Source of the DNA: an uncultured Oscillospiraceae bacterium
GTDB lineage: Bacteria; Bacillota; Clostridia; Oscillospirales; Acutalibacteraceae
Reading direction: 5' to 3'
DNA length: 19,688 nt
Assembly (NCBI GenBank): GCA_900553255.1
Contig: USCI01000045.1
Span: 1 to 19,688, forward strand
Made by a program: the position numbers and the translations under genes. The notes beneath the pieces are model-generated. The model searched no databases. It was given only the letters and a program-made list of their open reading frames with translations, and was not told the origin of the DNA. Every line of letters starts with the position of its first letter. The stretch's first letter is position 1. Shown here piece after piece: positions 7,942-16,090 of this stretch.

Positions 7942-9972
7942 TTATTGCCCGGTACCGGTCTTTTTCCTGCGCAGCAGGAGGATCGAGGCGACCGCCGTGC
8001 CCACAACCAGCACGCCGAACACCACAATCAGCACGATCTGCACCGTGGTGGAGGGCTGTGCAGCGGCGGCCGGCTGGGAAGCGTCGCCGGCGTTGTCGCC
8101 GTCATCCAGCTGGGCGCCGCCGATGACCACGTTCATCCCTTCGGTGGAGCCGGTGTATTTGGTGCCGTAGGCCATCACCTCGGCGAGGTAATGGGTCTTG
8201 TTGTCAACCATGCTGCCCCTGGTGATCCTGATCTTGATGTAGCAGGCAGGCACCTGCTCGAAATCGTATTCGGTCAGCCCCATGGTGTTGTCGGTGACGT
8301 CCACCACGCGGGTAAACACCTCGCCGTCGGTACTCACCGATATGGTGTAGTCCGAGGCGTTGAACACGCTCATCATCGACGCCTCGGCGGCGTGCGCGAG
8401 GGTGATGCCGTTGAGGGCATAGATATCGTCGAGGGTGATGAGGATCTCACTTGGCTCCTCGGTGACGTTTTTCCAGAAGGTGCCGTTGCGCCCGTCGAGC
8501 AGGTTTTCAGCCGGCTGGCTATCATCCTGGCCGGACACGGTGACCGTCGCGTGATCCTGCAGCAGGTTTTCGGCCACGCCCCGGGTGATCTCCACCGCCG
8601 CGGGCGTAAAGCCGCTGACCGTTTCGCTCACGTTGGTCGCGCGCGGCAAAAAGGTGTAGCTTTTGCCGGTATAATCGCTGTTTTCGTACAGGGTGACGGT
8701 GTACTGGTAATAATCGTCCTTGCGGGAGACCGAAGCGAGGTCGCCGAGGGTGAAGCCCCGGTCGGCGAGGGTGTCGGCGGTATACTTGCCCGGCTCAAGG
8801 GTCAGGCTTTCGCCCTGGTAGTCCACGTCGCTGTACAGGGTAACCGCCTTTTCGGCATGGCTCTGCTCAAAATAATCGAACATGTACTCGCCGTAGGCGG
8901 ACAGCTTGTTGGACGGCTCCTGATTGAGGTACGGCCAGGCGCCCCATGCCCACGGGGTGATGTGCAGCTCGTACTGATCCACGTAGTCAACCAGCGTGTC
9001 GAGGTAGGACTGGTCGTTGTCGCTGAGCTTGCGCAGGAAGCCGTCCTCCTTTTCGGTGGGGCCGCATTCGCCCACCAGCACCGGGTATTCCAGCGCGGTG
9101 TCCTTGAGGTAGGTGTCCCAGTCGGTCGGCTTGGTCGGGTAGGGGTGGGTGGAATACATCAGGCCGTTGCCGTCGGGATCGTCCATGAAGTATTTGTCGA
9201 CGTATTCCTCGATGAACGCCTCCTGGTTGTCGGGTGCCTCGCTTTCGGCGATGCTCGCCGCGAACTCGCGGAAGTTTTCCTCGGTGCAGTAGGTCAGGTC
9301 AAAGCTCCAGTTGATGCCGGGGAGGATGCAGACGTTTTTCGCGCCGGTGCCGCGCACCGCATCGAGCAGCGCGGGGATGCCGCAGGAGTCGATGGTCACG
9401 TCGTCGATCTCACCCCAGTCGTTCTCGCCCTGATAGGTGAGGGTGCCGCCCTCGAAATACTGCCGCCAGGTACATATGGCCGGCTCATTGAACAGCTCGA
9501 AGATGACGTTCGGGTGATCCTTGTAGGCGGCCGCGGCGCTTCTCCAGAACTCCAGGTCGTCGTCGTCCGGCAGGTAGAAGGAATGGTTGTCAAGAATAAC
9601 ATATTTGCCCTCGGCAGAGACCTTTTCGATCACCTCGTCGACAATCGCCTTGTAGCTCGCGCCGTTGCTGCCCAGCCAGTAGCTCGGCACCACCGCGAGG
9701 CGGATGGCGTTGGCCTGCCATTCGTTGAGCGCAATATCGAGGCTTTCACGCACCTGCTCGGCGTTGTTGTCGCTCCAGGACAAATAGGGGATATTCATAC
9801 CGACCAGGCGGACCGCCTCGCCGTTTGCCTTGACCAGCAGGTTGCCCTCGGTGTGCAGCGTGGCGTCCTCGGCGGCCGTATCCGCCGGCTCGGCTGACGC
9901 GCCGGCCGTCAGCAGCGACGCGGCCAGTACCGCTGAAAGAAGGATGCTGATGAGCGATTTGAGACCTTTCAT
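7942..9972 (-). CDS. Surface GH5 glycoside hydrolase with crystallin-like and F5/8C domains, membrane-anchored
   Basis: 676 residues. A signal peptide (1-27) precedes a GH5 catalytic domain at about 38-372. The likely acid/base is Glu163 in FNEP and the nucleophile Glu302 in LVGECG, with His276 and Trp341/Trp343 lining the site. Residues 376-464 carry two Greek-key motifs like beta/gamma-crystallins (LYSDVDYQG, LYENSDYTG). Residues 467-605 resemble an F5/8 type C (CBM32-like) domain. A low-complexity linker leads to a single helix at 644-667 followed by RRKK, so the enzyme is probably tethered to the membrane without sortase. It is a paralogue of the cytoplasmic GH5 at 15005. With the GH130 enzyme in the locus, endo-mannanase or glucomannanase activity is most likely, but other beta-glucan activities of GH5 cannot be excluded. 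GGGGG precedes ATG 9972. Confidence 0.88.
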   Translation of the reverse strand: MKGLKSLISILLSAVLAASLLTAGASAEPADTAAEDATLHTEGNLLVKANGEAVRLVGMNIPYLSWSDNNAEQVRESLDIALNEWQANAIRLAVVPSYWLGSNGASYKAIVDEVIEKVSAEGKYVILDNHSFYLPDDDDLEFWRSAAAAYKDHPNVIFELFNEPAICTWRQYFEGGTLTYQGENDWGEIDDVTIDSCGIPALLDAVRGTGAKNVCILPGINWSFDLTYCTEENFREFAASIAESEAPDNQEAFIEEYVDKYFMDDPDGNGLMYSTHPYPTKPTDWDTYLKDTALEYPVLVGECGPTEKEDGFLRKLSDNDQSYLDTLVDYVDQYELHITPWAWGAWPYLNQEPSNKLSAYGEYMFDYFEQSHAEKAVTLYSDVDYQGESLTLEPGKYTADTLADRGFTLGDLASVSRKDDYYQYTVTLYENSDYTGKSYTFLPRATNVSETVSGFTPAAVEITRGVAENLLQDHATVTVSGQDDSQPAENLLDGRNGTFWKNVTEEPSEILITLDDIYALNGITLAHAAEASMMSVFNASDYTISVSTDGEVFTRVVDVTDNTMGLTEYDFEQVPACYIKIRITRGSMVDNKTHYLAEVMAYGTKYTGSTEGMNVVIGGAQLDDGDNAGDASQPAAAAQPSTTVQIVLIVVFGVLVVGTAVASILLLRRKKTGTGQ

Positions 9973-9994
9973 TGACGAGTACCCCCTTAACAGG

Positions 9995-10882
9995 TTATTT
10001 CAGACCGGAATGTGCCATCGTTTCACTGATGGAGCTCTGGGAAATGATAAAGATGATGATCGGCGGGACCAGCAGGATCACCGCCACCGCAGCGGTCGCG
10101 CCCGCGCGGGCGAGGCCGCCGGAGGAGATGGTGCTGAGCACCGAGGGGAGGGTCTTGAGGCTTTCATCGTAGACGAACGACACACCGGTAACGTTCCAGA
10201 AGGACTGGAAGGTGAAGATCACCAGGGTCAGCCAGGCGGGCTTTACCGCCGGCATGGCGATGGAGAAGAAGGTGCGGTATTCGCTCGCGCCGTCGATGCG
10301 GGCGGCCTCGAGCACCGCATCGGGGATGGCGGATTCCATGAACTGCATCATCAGGAAGACGCCGAAGGTGCTCGCCAGCGGCGGCAGCAGCAGCGCCCAG
10401 TAGGTGTTGATCATCCCCATGCCGGAGATGATGATGTACTGGGAGATGCCGGTGACCTCCGAGCGGAACAGCAGCGCCCACACGATCAGCGCCGAAATCA
10501 CCGCCTTGCCGAGGAACTTGTGCTTGGAAAGCGGGAAAGCCGCCATCGAGGCGAGGATCACGTACACGAAGGTGCCGACCCCGGCGATGAACAGGCTGTT
10601 GAACACGTAGCGGGACAGCGGCACCCACAGGTTCTGGCACAGCTGGTACACCTGTATGTAGTTGTCGAAGGTGGGGTGCCGGACAAAGAAGCGCGGCGGA
10701 TAAGCAAAAATCTCGTCGAGCGGCTTGACCGACTGTATGAGCGAATATACGATGGGCAGCGCCATAAACGCGCCGATCACCAGCAGAAACAGGGCGATGG
10801 CGATGGTCCCGCCCACCGAGCGGGAGAGCCGGACGCCGCTTTTTCCCCTTTTCATCTTGTGCAGATGCATAGCCTTCTGCAT
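9995..10882 (-). CDS. Carbohydrate ABC transporter permease (MalG-type)
   Basis: 295 residues, with helices starting at about 26-46 and ending at 263-281. The EAA loop is at 192-206 (EAARIDGASEYRTFF). Two adjacent starts are possible, GTG at 10885 and ATG at 10882. AGGAGG lies 6 and 9 bases before them, and ATG was preferred. The upstream permease gene ends about 20 bases before. The downstream surface GH5 starts 22 bases after the stop, tying importer and enzyme into one operon. It is the second permease of the importer that uses the large fused binding protein at 11843. No ATPase gene accompanies it. Confidence 0.9.
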   Translation of the reverse strand: MQKAMHLHKMKRGKSGVRLSRSVGGTIAIALFLLVIGAFMALPIVYSLIQSVKPLDEIFAYPPRFFVRHPTFDNYIQVYQLCQNLWVPLSRYVFNSLFIAGVGTFVYVILASMAAFPLSKHKFLGKAVISALIVWALLFRSEVTGISQYIIISGMGMINTYWALLLPPLASTFGVFLMMQFMESAIPDAVLEAARIDGASEYRTFFSIAMPAVKPAWLTLVIFTFQSFWNVTGVSFVYDESLKTLPSVLSTISSGGLARAGATAAVAVILLVPPIIIFIISQSSISETMAHSGLK

Positions 10883-10902
10883 CACGCGTCGCCTCCTCCC
10901 TC

Positions 10903-11826
10903 TCAGGTCAGTTTGCGCAGGGCCTTTTTAATCAGGACCCAGGATATGAGCATTATCGCGAACAGCACGACGGCAATCGCCGACGCATAGCCCATCTCGA
11001 AGCGGATGGTGCCGTAATCAAGGATGTGCAGCAGGATGGTGTGGGTGGAATAGTTGGAGCTGGGGAAGCCGGTAATCGCGGCATTCTGGTAGCCGATGGC
11101 AAAAGCGGTGGAGATGGACATCACCGCGCCGAACAGCAGCTGGGGCACCATCTGCGGCAGGGTGACGTACCACAGCTCCTGGAAGCGGTTGCGCACCCCA
11201 TCGATGGCGGCCGCCTCAAAATAGCTGCGGTCGAGCGACTGCAGGCCCGCCACAAAGGACAGGAAGCCGGAGCCGAGGCTCAGCCAGATGATGACCACCA
11301 GCACCACGTAAAAACTGTAGGTGGAATCGGTCAGCCACTGGATCGGGTCCTTGACCAGGCCGATCTGGGCGAGCGCGGAGTTGACCAGGCCCTTGGAGTC
11401 GCCGGAGAAGATGTAGGTCCATATGTAGTAGACGTTGCCGGCGAGGGTGGGGGCGTACATCACCAGGGTCAGGAACCAGCGCACCCCGCGGTGCAGCTCG
11501 TTGATCAGCCAGGCGACCACGAAGCTGAGCACATAGCCGAGCGGGCCGGTGATGATGGTGAACACCAGGGTGTTCTTGAGGGCGATGATGAACACGTCGT
11601 CCTCAAGGAACATGCGGATGTAGTTGTCCGCCCCGACGAACTGCGGCATCTGGAGCATGTTGAAGTCGGTGAAGCTGAGCACCACCGAAGAGAGCACCGG
11701 GATGACGGTGAACACCAGGAACAGCAGCAGGAACGGCGCGAGCAGCACATAGCTGGCGCGGGCGTTCCAAAGCTGCCGGAGGATCGGCTCCTTGTCCTTC
11801 CGGAGCGTTTTCCGTTTTGTCGACAC
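10903..11826 (-). CDS. Sugar ABC transporter permease (MalF-type)
   Basis: 307 residues, with helices starting at 26-49 and ending at 281-300. The EAA loop is at about 204-218 (EAAAIDGVRNRFQEL). I chose the GTG at 11826 as start because AAAGGAGG lies seven bases before it. The open frame extends further to 11880, but that part overlaps the end of the binding-protein gene and has no ribosome site. The binding-protein stop is 16 bases upstream, and the ribosome site follows that stop directly. It works with the permease at 9995 and the fused binding protein at 11843. Confidence 0.9.
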   Translation of the reverse strand: MSTKRKTLRKDKEPILRQLWNARASYVLLAPFLLLFLVFTVIPVLSSVVLSFTDFNMLQMPQFVGADNYIRMFLEDDVFIIALKNTLVFTIITGPLGYVLSFVVAWLINELHRGVRWFLTLVMYAPTLAGNVYYIWTYIFSGDSKGLVNSALAQIGLVKDPIQWLTDSTYSFYVVLVVIIWLSLGSGFLSFVAGLQSLDRSYFEAAAIDGVRNRFQELWYVTLPQMVPQLLFGAVMSISTAFAIGYQNAAITGFPSSNYSTHTILLHILDYGTIRFEMGYASAIAVVLFAIMLISWVLIKKALRKLT

Positions 11827-11842
11827 GGTGGATCCTCCTTTC

Positions 11843-14737
11843 TTAGTCATCCAGGTGGAATTCCTGGCGTTTACGGGCAATTTCGGCGTTCATGTCCTCG
11901 TTGTAGATGTTGAGGGCGCGCACCGGGTTGCGGCCGTCGTCCACCACCGAACGGAAGGCGTTGGTCAGGCAGCGGGAGATGAAATAGTTGCCGGGGATCT
12001 GCATGATATCGGTGACCTCTTCCCACTGGGCGGTGAGCACAGCCTTCTCCGCGTCGCTCCAGCCGAGGTTGTTGAAGGCGGCGATGTTGGCCGCGTCGTA
12101 GCGGGCGAGCACGCCGAGTGAAGCCTCGATCTCGGTGCCGTAGGCGGTCTGCACATCGTCGCTGGCCCACCACTGCAGGAATTCCCAGGCGGACTGTATG
12201 TCGCTGTCGGCCAGCATCACGGCGCCGGTGCCGTTGGAGACCTCGGTGCGCAGGATGCTGCCGTCCTCCTGCCGGGTGCCGGGGATCTGGGCCATGGCCC
12301 ACAGGCCGCGGATCTCGGGAGCGGCGGCATACAGCTGGTTGTACATGGTATAGGTCATGATGCCCATCGGCATGTCGCCGGTGCGGAACCGGGTGTAGAA
12401 ATCGAAGGTGCGGTCGAGGCCGTATTCGGCGTACAGGTCGGTCCATTCCTCGAACGCGTCGTAGGCCGCCTGGGTATCGAAGGCGGTTTTGGTCAGATCC
12501 TCGGTGTAGTAGGTGCCGCCGTTCTGCAGCAGCAGCTTGTCAAAGAAGCCGATGCCGGAGGACACGCCGGCGTTGGTGGTGTTGGTTTCGAGCACCCCGA
12601 CGCCGAGGTTGTTCTTCTGCAGCACCTCGACAGCGGTATAAAACTCCTCCCAGGTCTCGGGCGGGGTCAGCCCCAGCTCCTCGAAAACATCGGTGCGGTA
12701 GAACAGCATGTCGAAGTTCTGGGTTTCGGGAACGGCGTAGATGCCGCCCTCATAAATGTACGGGATCCAGGCGGATTCGTAAAAATTGTCGTAGATATCG
12801 GCAAACCCCTCGAGCGAGGACAGCTCGGCGAGCGCACCGCGCATCGCGAGGTTGACCGGGGTATCCTTCGGGGTGAACAGCGCCGCATCCGGCCCCTGGC
12901 CGGCGAGGGTCGCCTGCACAAGGGTGGAGGAGGAGGTGCTGGCGGCGGTGGAGACGATGCTCAGCCGCACGTCGATGCCGGTGTTGGGGGTAAAATCGTT
13001 GTCGATCAGGCTCTTGAGGATCTGCGACTGGTCGCGGCCGCTGGAGATCCACACGTCGATGGTGGAATGGATCTGGGTCTGGGCGCCGCCGGCGCTGCCG
13101 CCGACCGCGTTATAGTCCTCCACAAAGGAAGCGAAGAAGCCCTGCACGCCGTACTTGAGCTCCTCCCAGAAACCGGCGCCGACCGCCGGCAGCTCCTCCT
13201 GCGCCGAGACGACGATGTAGTCGAGCTCGAGCGGCTGGGAGCTGAAGGTGAGGATCAGCGACCCGAGCGATTCGAGGTTGGTCTTGAACCGGGAGACCCG
13301 GGTCGGGATATCCAGCGGCTTATCCAGGAAATCGCGGAGCATGGCGTTCATCTCCTGGATGGTGGAGGCCTGCGAGCCGCCGGTGCCGGTGATCTCGACG
13401 ATGCGGGCATACAGGCTGTCGAGCAGCTCGACCGACGAGGTAAGATTCTCCTCCAGGCCGGGGATCTCCTCCATAAGGTAGAAGGTGCGGTAGCGGTCGG
13501 GGCTGGTGCCGGTGACCATAATGATGGAGCGGTAGATGTCGTTGAGCGCGAGCACCGCATCGTTGAGGTCCTTGAGCACCTGGCCCATCGGGCCGGCGGC
13601 GACCTCCAGCGTCAGCTCGTGGCGCCCCTCGGTCAGATAGAACAGATACGGCTCCTCCCCGTCGCCGAGGGTCTGCATATACCAGCCCATCCGGTACGGG
13701 AAGGCGATATTTTTGACCTCTTCGAAGGGGATCTCGCCGTCGATATACAGCGAACGGTAGGAATTGATGCCCTGCTGATAATTCTGCCGGGCCTTCAGCG
13801 AGATGGTGTACCAGCCGTCGGCGGGCACCTCGATCTCCCAGCTGATCCACTGCCCCTGCAGGCCCCAGTTGGACTGGCCGATGGTGTTGTAGCGGATCTT
13901 GGAATAATGGCTTGGGCTGGTCGCCGCGCTCGACCGGTCGTAGGTCGGGTACAGCATCGAGCTGGACTTGCGGTAGGAGTCCTCCGCCTCGACGATCCGG
14001 ATATACGCCTGCGCCTCGTCGGCGCCCGCGCTGTATTCCGCATAGGAGGGATACTCCTGCACCGGCGCGAGGCTCACCGAACCGATGAGCATGGACTCCT
14101 GGAAATAGGTGAAGGTGACGGTGTGCTCGCCTGCGGTGAAGTAGAACGCATACGGGTCGTCGTAGTACCCGTCGGTGTTCATCAGCCGGCGGGTGCTCCA
14201 GCAGAACACCTCCTGCTGGCTCGGGCGCAGGTCGTTGCCCTGCGCGTCCTGTTCGATCTCCCCCGCATCCTCAAAGGTGCGGGACAGGGTGATCTTCCCC
14301 GCCTCGGTGAAAGGCGCCGTGCCGTCGATGAGCAGGCCGAAGACGATGTCCTTGGCCTTGCCCGGCAGGCCGTAATAGTCCAGCGCAAGGTCATAGACCC
14401 CCGCCTCGGCCACCGTGAAGGTGAAGGAAACCGTCTGGGTATCCCCGCCGAGCACCGCGCCGGTGCGGCCGTCCTCCTCCTGCAGTGTGGGATCATTAAA
14501 ATCCTCCGCCGGGACGGTCAGGGTCTCCTGCGGCCGGACATCGCCGGCGTGGGCGTTATAGTACGCCTTATAGCTCTCCCCGCCCGCCGATGCGGTCCCC
14601 TCCGCAAGAGCCGCATCCGCAGAGGACGTCTCCTGCGGCGTCCCGGTCTCGGCATAGGCCGGGACCGCAGCTGCGGTAAGCATGGCCAGAGCCAGGAATC
14701 CGGCTGCAAGCCTTTGGATCAGCCGTCGTCTTCTCAT
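11843..14737 (-). CDS. Sugar-binding protein of an ABC importer fused to two carbohydrate-binding-like domains
   Basis: 964 residues, more than twice the usual binding-protein size. A signal peptide (MRRRRLIQRLAAGFLALAML, cleavage after AYA near residue 29) has no lipobox cysteine. Two beta-sandwich, CBM6/35-like regions follow, at about 72-225 (VSFTFTVAEAGVYDLALDYY) and 242-380 (WISWEIEVPADGWYTISLKA). A mainly helical connector spans about 385-545. The canonical extracellular solute-binding module runs from about 555 to the end (RTDVFEELGLTPPETWEEFY, TRFRTGDMPMGIMTYTMYNQ). ATG 14737 is preceded by AAGGGAG. It is first in a run followed by its two permeases. With neither lipid anchor nor membrane helix visible, how it stays at the cell surface is unclear. 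The CBM-like modules may hold it on polysaccharide or cell wall. Confidence 0.88.
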   Translation of the reverse strand: MRRRRLIQRLAAGFLALAMLTAAAVPAYAETGTPQETSSADAALAEGTASAGGESYKAYYNAHAGDVRPQETLTVPAEDFNDPTLQEEDGRTGAVLGGDTQTVSFTFTVAEAGVYDLALDYYGLPGKAKDIVFGLLIDGTAPFTEAGKITLSRTFEDAGEIEQDAQGNDLRPSQQEVFCWSTRRLMNTDGYYDDPYAFYFTAGEHTVTFTYFQESMLIGSVSLAPVQEYPSYAEYSAGADEAQAYIRIVEAEDSYRKSSSMLYPTYDRSSAATSPSHYSKIRYNTIGQSNWGLQGQWISWEIEVPADGWYTISLKARQNYQQGINSYRSLYIDGEIPFEEVKNIAFPYRMGWYMQTLGDGEEPYLFYLTEGRHELTLEVAAGPMGQVLKDLNDAVLALNDIYRSIIMVTGTSPDRYRTFYLMEEIPGLEENLTSSVELLDSLYARIVEITGTGGSQASTIQEMNAMLRDFLDKPLDIPTRVSRFKTNLESLGSLILTFSSQPLELDYIVVSAQEELPAVGAGFWEELKYGVQGFFASFVEDYNAVGGSAGGAQTQIHSTIDVWISSGRDQSQILKSLIDNDFTPNTGIDVRLSIVSTAASTSSSTLVQATLAGQGPDAALFTPKDTPVNLAMRGALAELSSLEGFADIYDNFYESAWIPYIYEGGIYAVPETQNFDMLFYRTDVFEELGLTPPETWEEFYTAVEVLQKNNLGVGVLETNTTNAGVSSGIGFFDKLLLQNGGTYYTEDLTKTAFDTQAAYDAFEEWTDLYAEYGLDRTFDFYTRFRTGDMPMGIMTYTMYNQLYAAAPEIRGLWAMAQIPGTRQEDGSILRTEVSNGTGAVMLADSDIQSAWEFLQWWASDDVQTAYGTEIEASLGVLARYDAANIAAFNNLGWSDAEKAVLTAQWEEVTDIMQIPGNYFISRCLTNAFRSVVDDGRNPVRALNIYNEDMNAEIARKRQEFHLDD

Positions 14738-14852
14738 ACCGGTTATCTCCCTTGAAAGTCGATGTGACAGGCCAAAGCGGAAAGAGGATAAGGCCTGTTC
14801 GCTGCGTTTGTGCGGCCGGAGCCGAAATCTCCGTTTATCGGACAGTCATCCG

Positions 14853-14868
14853 AAATCGTATACGTTTT
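14853..14868. promoter_or_regulatory. Candidate operator, near-perfect palindrome
   Basis: AAATCGTATACGTTTT reads as a 16-bp inverted repeat with one mismatched pair, centred on CGTATACG. It lies 116 bases before the start of the fused binding-protein gene. Palindromes of this size are typical LacI-family operators in sugar loci. No LacI-type regulator is in the window, so the partner is unknown. Confidence 0.4.
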
Positions 14869-14908
14869 GAGAAATCCCCCCCGCAGGGCATGGCGCCCTC
14901 TTTTTTCG

Positions 14909-14942
14909 GCACAGCAGCCAAACCGGCCGCTGTGCTTTTCTT
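14909..14942 (+). terminator. Terminator-like hairpin, plus-strand orientation
   Basis: GCACAGC pairs with GCTGTGC, with an inner GCC/GGC stem and loop AAACC, followed on the plus strand by TTTTCTTTG. On the minus strand, where all neighbouring genes lie, the hairpin is followed by CGAAAAAAG and not by T residues. It would therefore stop plus-strand, that is antisense, transcription, or be fortuitous. Confidence 0.4.
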
Positions 14943-15004
14943 TGTGTTTGGGGGCTTTGCCGGATCCCCGCCGCCGCGGGCATCCTCTTAAAACGTATGC
15001 CTTA

Positions 15005-16078
15005 TCAGCCGTTGCGCTTTTTCAGGAATTCCTTGAAGTACACGCCCCAGAAGGGGGTGGGCTCGAAATCCTCGAGGTTTTTGATCAGCGAGGGGCCGGC
15101 CTTGTGATGGAAGTCCCAGGCGGTGATGTGGTAGCCGTGCTTTTCGACCCAGTTGAGCAGCCGCGGCACCCAGACCGCGCTCGGCTCGCGCTGCGGGCCC
15201 TCGTAGACCTCGACGTTTTCGCCGTAGTGGCCGCATTCGCCGATGAGGATCGGATAGCGGTCGGCGACCACCGTGACCAGCTCATCCCAGTTGTCCAGGC
15301 GCTTCCACGGGTATTCGTGGGAATCGAGCATCAGGCCGTTGCCGCCGCAGTCGTCGATGGTGTAGCCCTTCGCGATCCCGTCGAGCTCATAGCCCCAGTC
15401 GAGGCCGGCGACAATGGCGATGTTTTTCGCGCCTACCGCGCGCACGGTGCGCACCATTTCCTGCATCCCCGGCGCCTGATAGGTGATCCGCTTGAGCACC
15501 GGCTCGCCGGATTCGTCGCGCATGATCTGGTTGCCGATGTTCTGCGGGGCGTATTCCACCGTAACCTCGCCGCCGTCGCGCCAGCATTCCCAGGAGACCT
15601 TGAACGGCTCGTTGAAGATGCCGAAGAGGACGTTGGGATGGTTGCCGAACTGCCGGGCGATATCCTTCCAGAACACCAGCGAATTCATATCCGGCAGGTT
15701 GCCGCTGATGAACTCGCCCCAGGAGCCGCAGTTGCTGCGGTGCAGGTCGAGAATGACGTATTTTTTGCGTTTGGCGATCTCCTCGACCACCCGGTCGACA
15801 ATCGCGCGGTAGCGCTCGCCGGATTCGTCCTCGCCGCGCTGGTCGCCGCCGAAGCCGAACCACCTGTCCTGCGACAGCGGCAGGCGGATGGTGTTGGCGT
15901 GCCAGTCGTCAAGGGCGACCTGTACGGTGCGCACCAGCTTTTCGGGGTTGCACAGCCATTCGAGCGACGCGCAGTTGACGCCGGTGAGCATCACCTTTTC
16001 GCCGCGCCGGTTTTTCAGCAGGTTGCCTTCGACATGCAGCTCCATGTCGGCGTTTTCGTCCCGGTAAAGAGTAAACAT
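15005..16078 (-). CDS. Cytoplasmic GH5 family glycoside hydrolase (putative beta-mannosidic)
   Basis: 357 residues, a bare GH5 catalytic domain with no signal peptide, so it acts in the cytoplasm. The likely acid/base is Glu157 (FNEP) and the nucleophile Glu281 (LIGECG), with the conserved His254 (DSHEYP) and Trp321. It shares blocks with the surface GH5 at 7942: EGNLL near the N-terminus, the DDWHANTIRL / NEWQANAIRL segment, KYVILD, and HPNVLFGIFNEP / HPNVIFELFNEP. The two are therefore paralogues with different cell locations. The start is ATG 16078 with GAGGTG upstream, 12 bases after the GH130 stop, so the two are co-translated. It probably hydrolyses imported oligosaccharides for the phosphorylase. 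Endo or exo action cannot be told from sequence. Confidence 0.88.
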   Translation of the reverse strand: MFTLYRDENADMELHVEGNLLKNRRGEKVMLTGVNCASLEWLCNPEKLVRTVQVALDDWHANTIRLPLSQDRWFGFGGDQRGEDESGERYRAIVDRVVEEIAKRKKYVILDLHRSNCGSWGEFISGNLPDMNSLVFWKDIARQFGNHPNVLFGIFNEPFKVSWECWRDGGEVTVEYAPQNIGNQIMRDESGEPVLKRITYQAPGMQEMVRTVRAVGAKNIAIVAGLDWGYELDGIAKGYTIDDCGGNGLMLDSHEYPWKRLDNWDELVTVVADRYPILIGECGHYGENVEVYEGPQREPSAVWVPRLLNWVEKHGYHITAWDFHHKAGPSLIKNLEDFEPTPFWGVYFKEFLKKRNG

Positions 16079-16090
16079 AGCGGCACCTCG

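Larger units (their letters stand above)
14738..15004. other. 267-base intergenic region without a gene, likely regulatory
   Basis: This gap separates the GH130-GH5 pair from the operon starting with the fused binding protein. It holds a 16-bp near-perfect palindrome (14853-14868), a distant half-site copy AAAACGTAT at 14990-14998, and a hairpin with a plus-strand T-rich tail at 14909-14942. I could not identify a convincing -35/-10 pair for the downstream gene on the minus strand. Short open frames here are not supported by ribosome sites. Confidence 0.5.

Noticed and set aside
5683..9897. Plus-strand open frame of 1404 codons
   Set aside because: It lies antisense to the DUF5696-like, NHL-Yip1 and GH5 genes. 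Its His/Asp/Gly/Val-rich, domain-free protein is typical of the complement of GC-rich genes.
13067..14755. Plus-strand open frame opposite the fused binding protein
   Set aside because: The minus-strand protein has a signal peptide and recognisable domains. The plus frame shows none. The same applies to plus-strand frames at 197-1639, 9830-10990, 11026-11913, 14810-16102 and 16214-17302.
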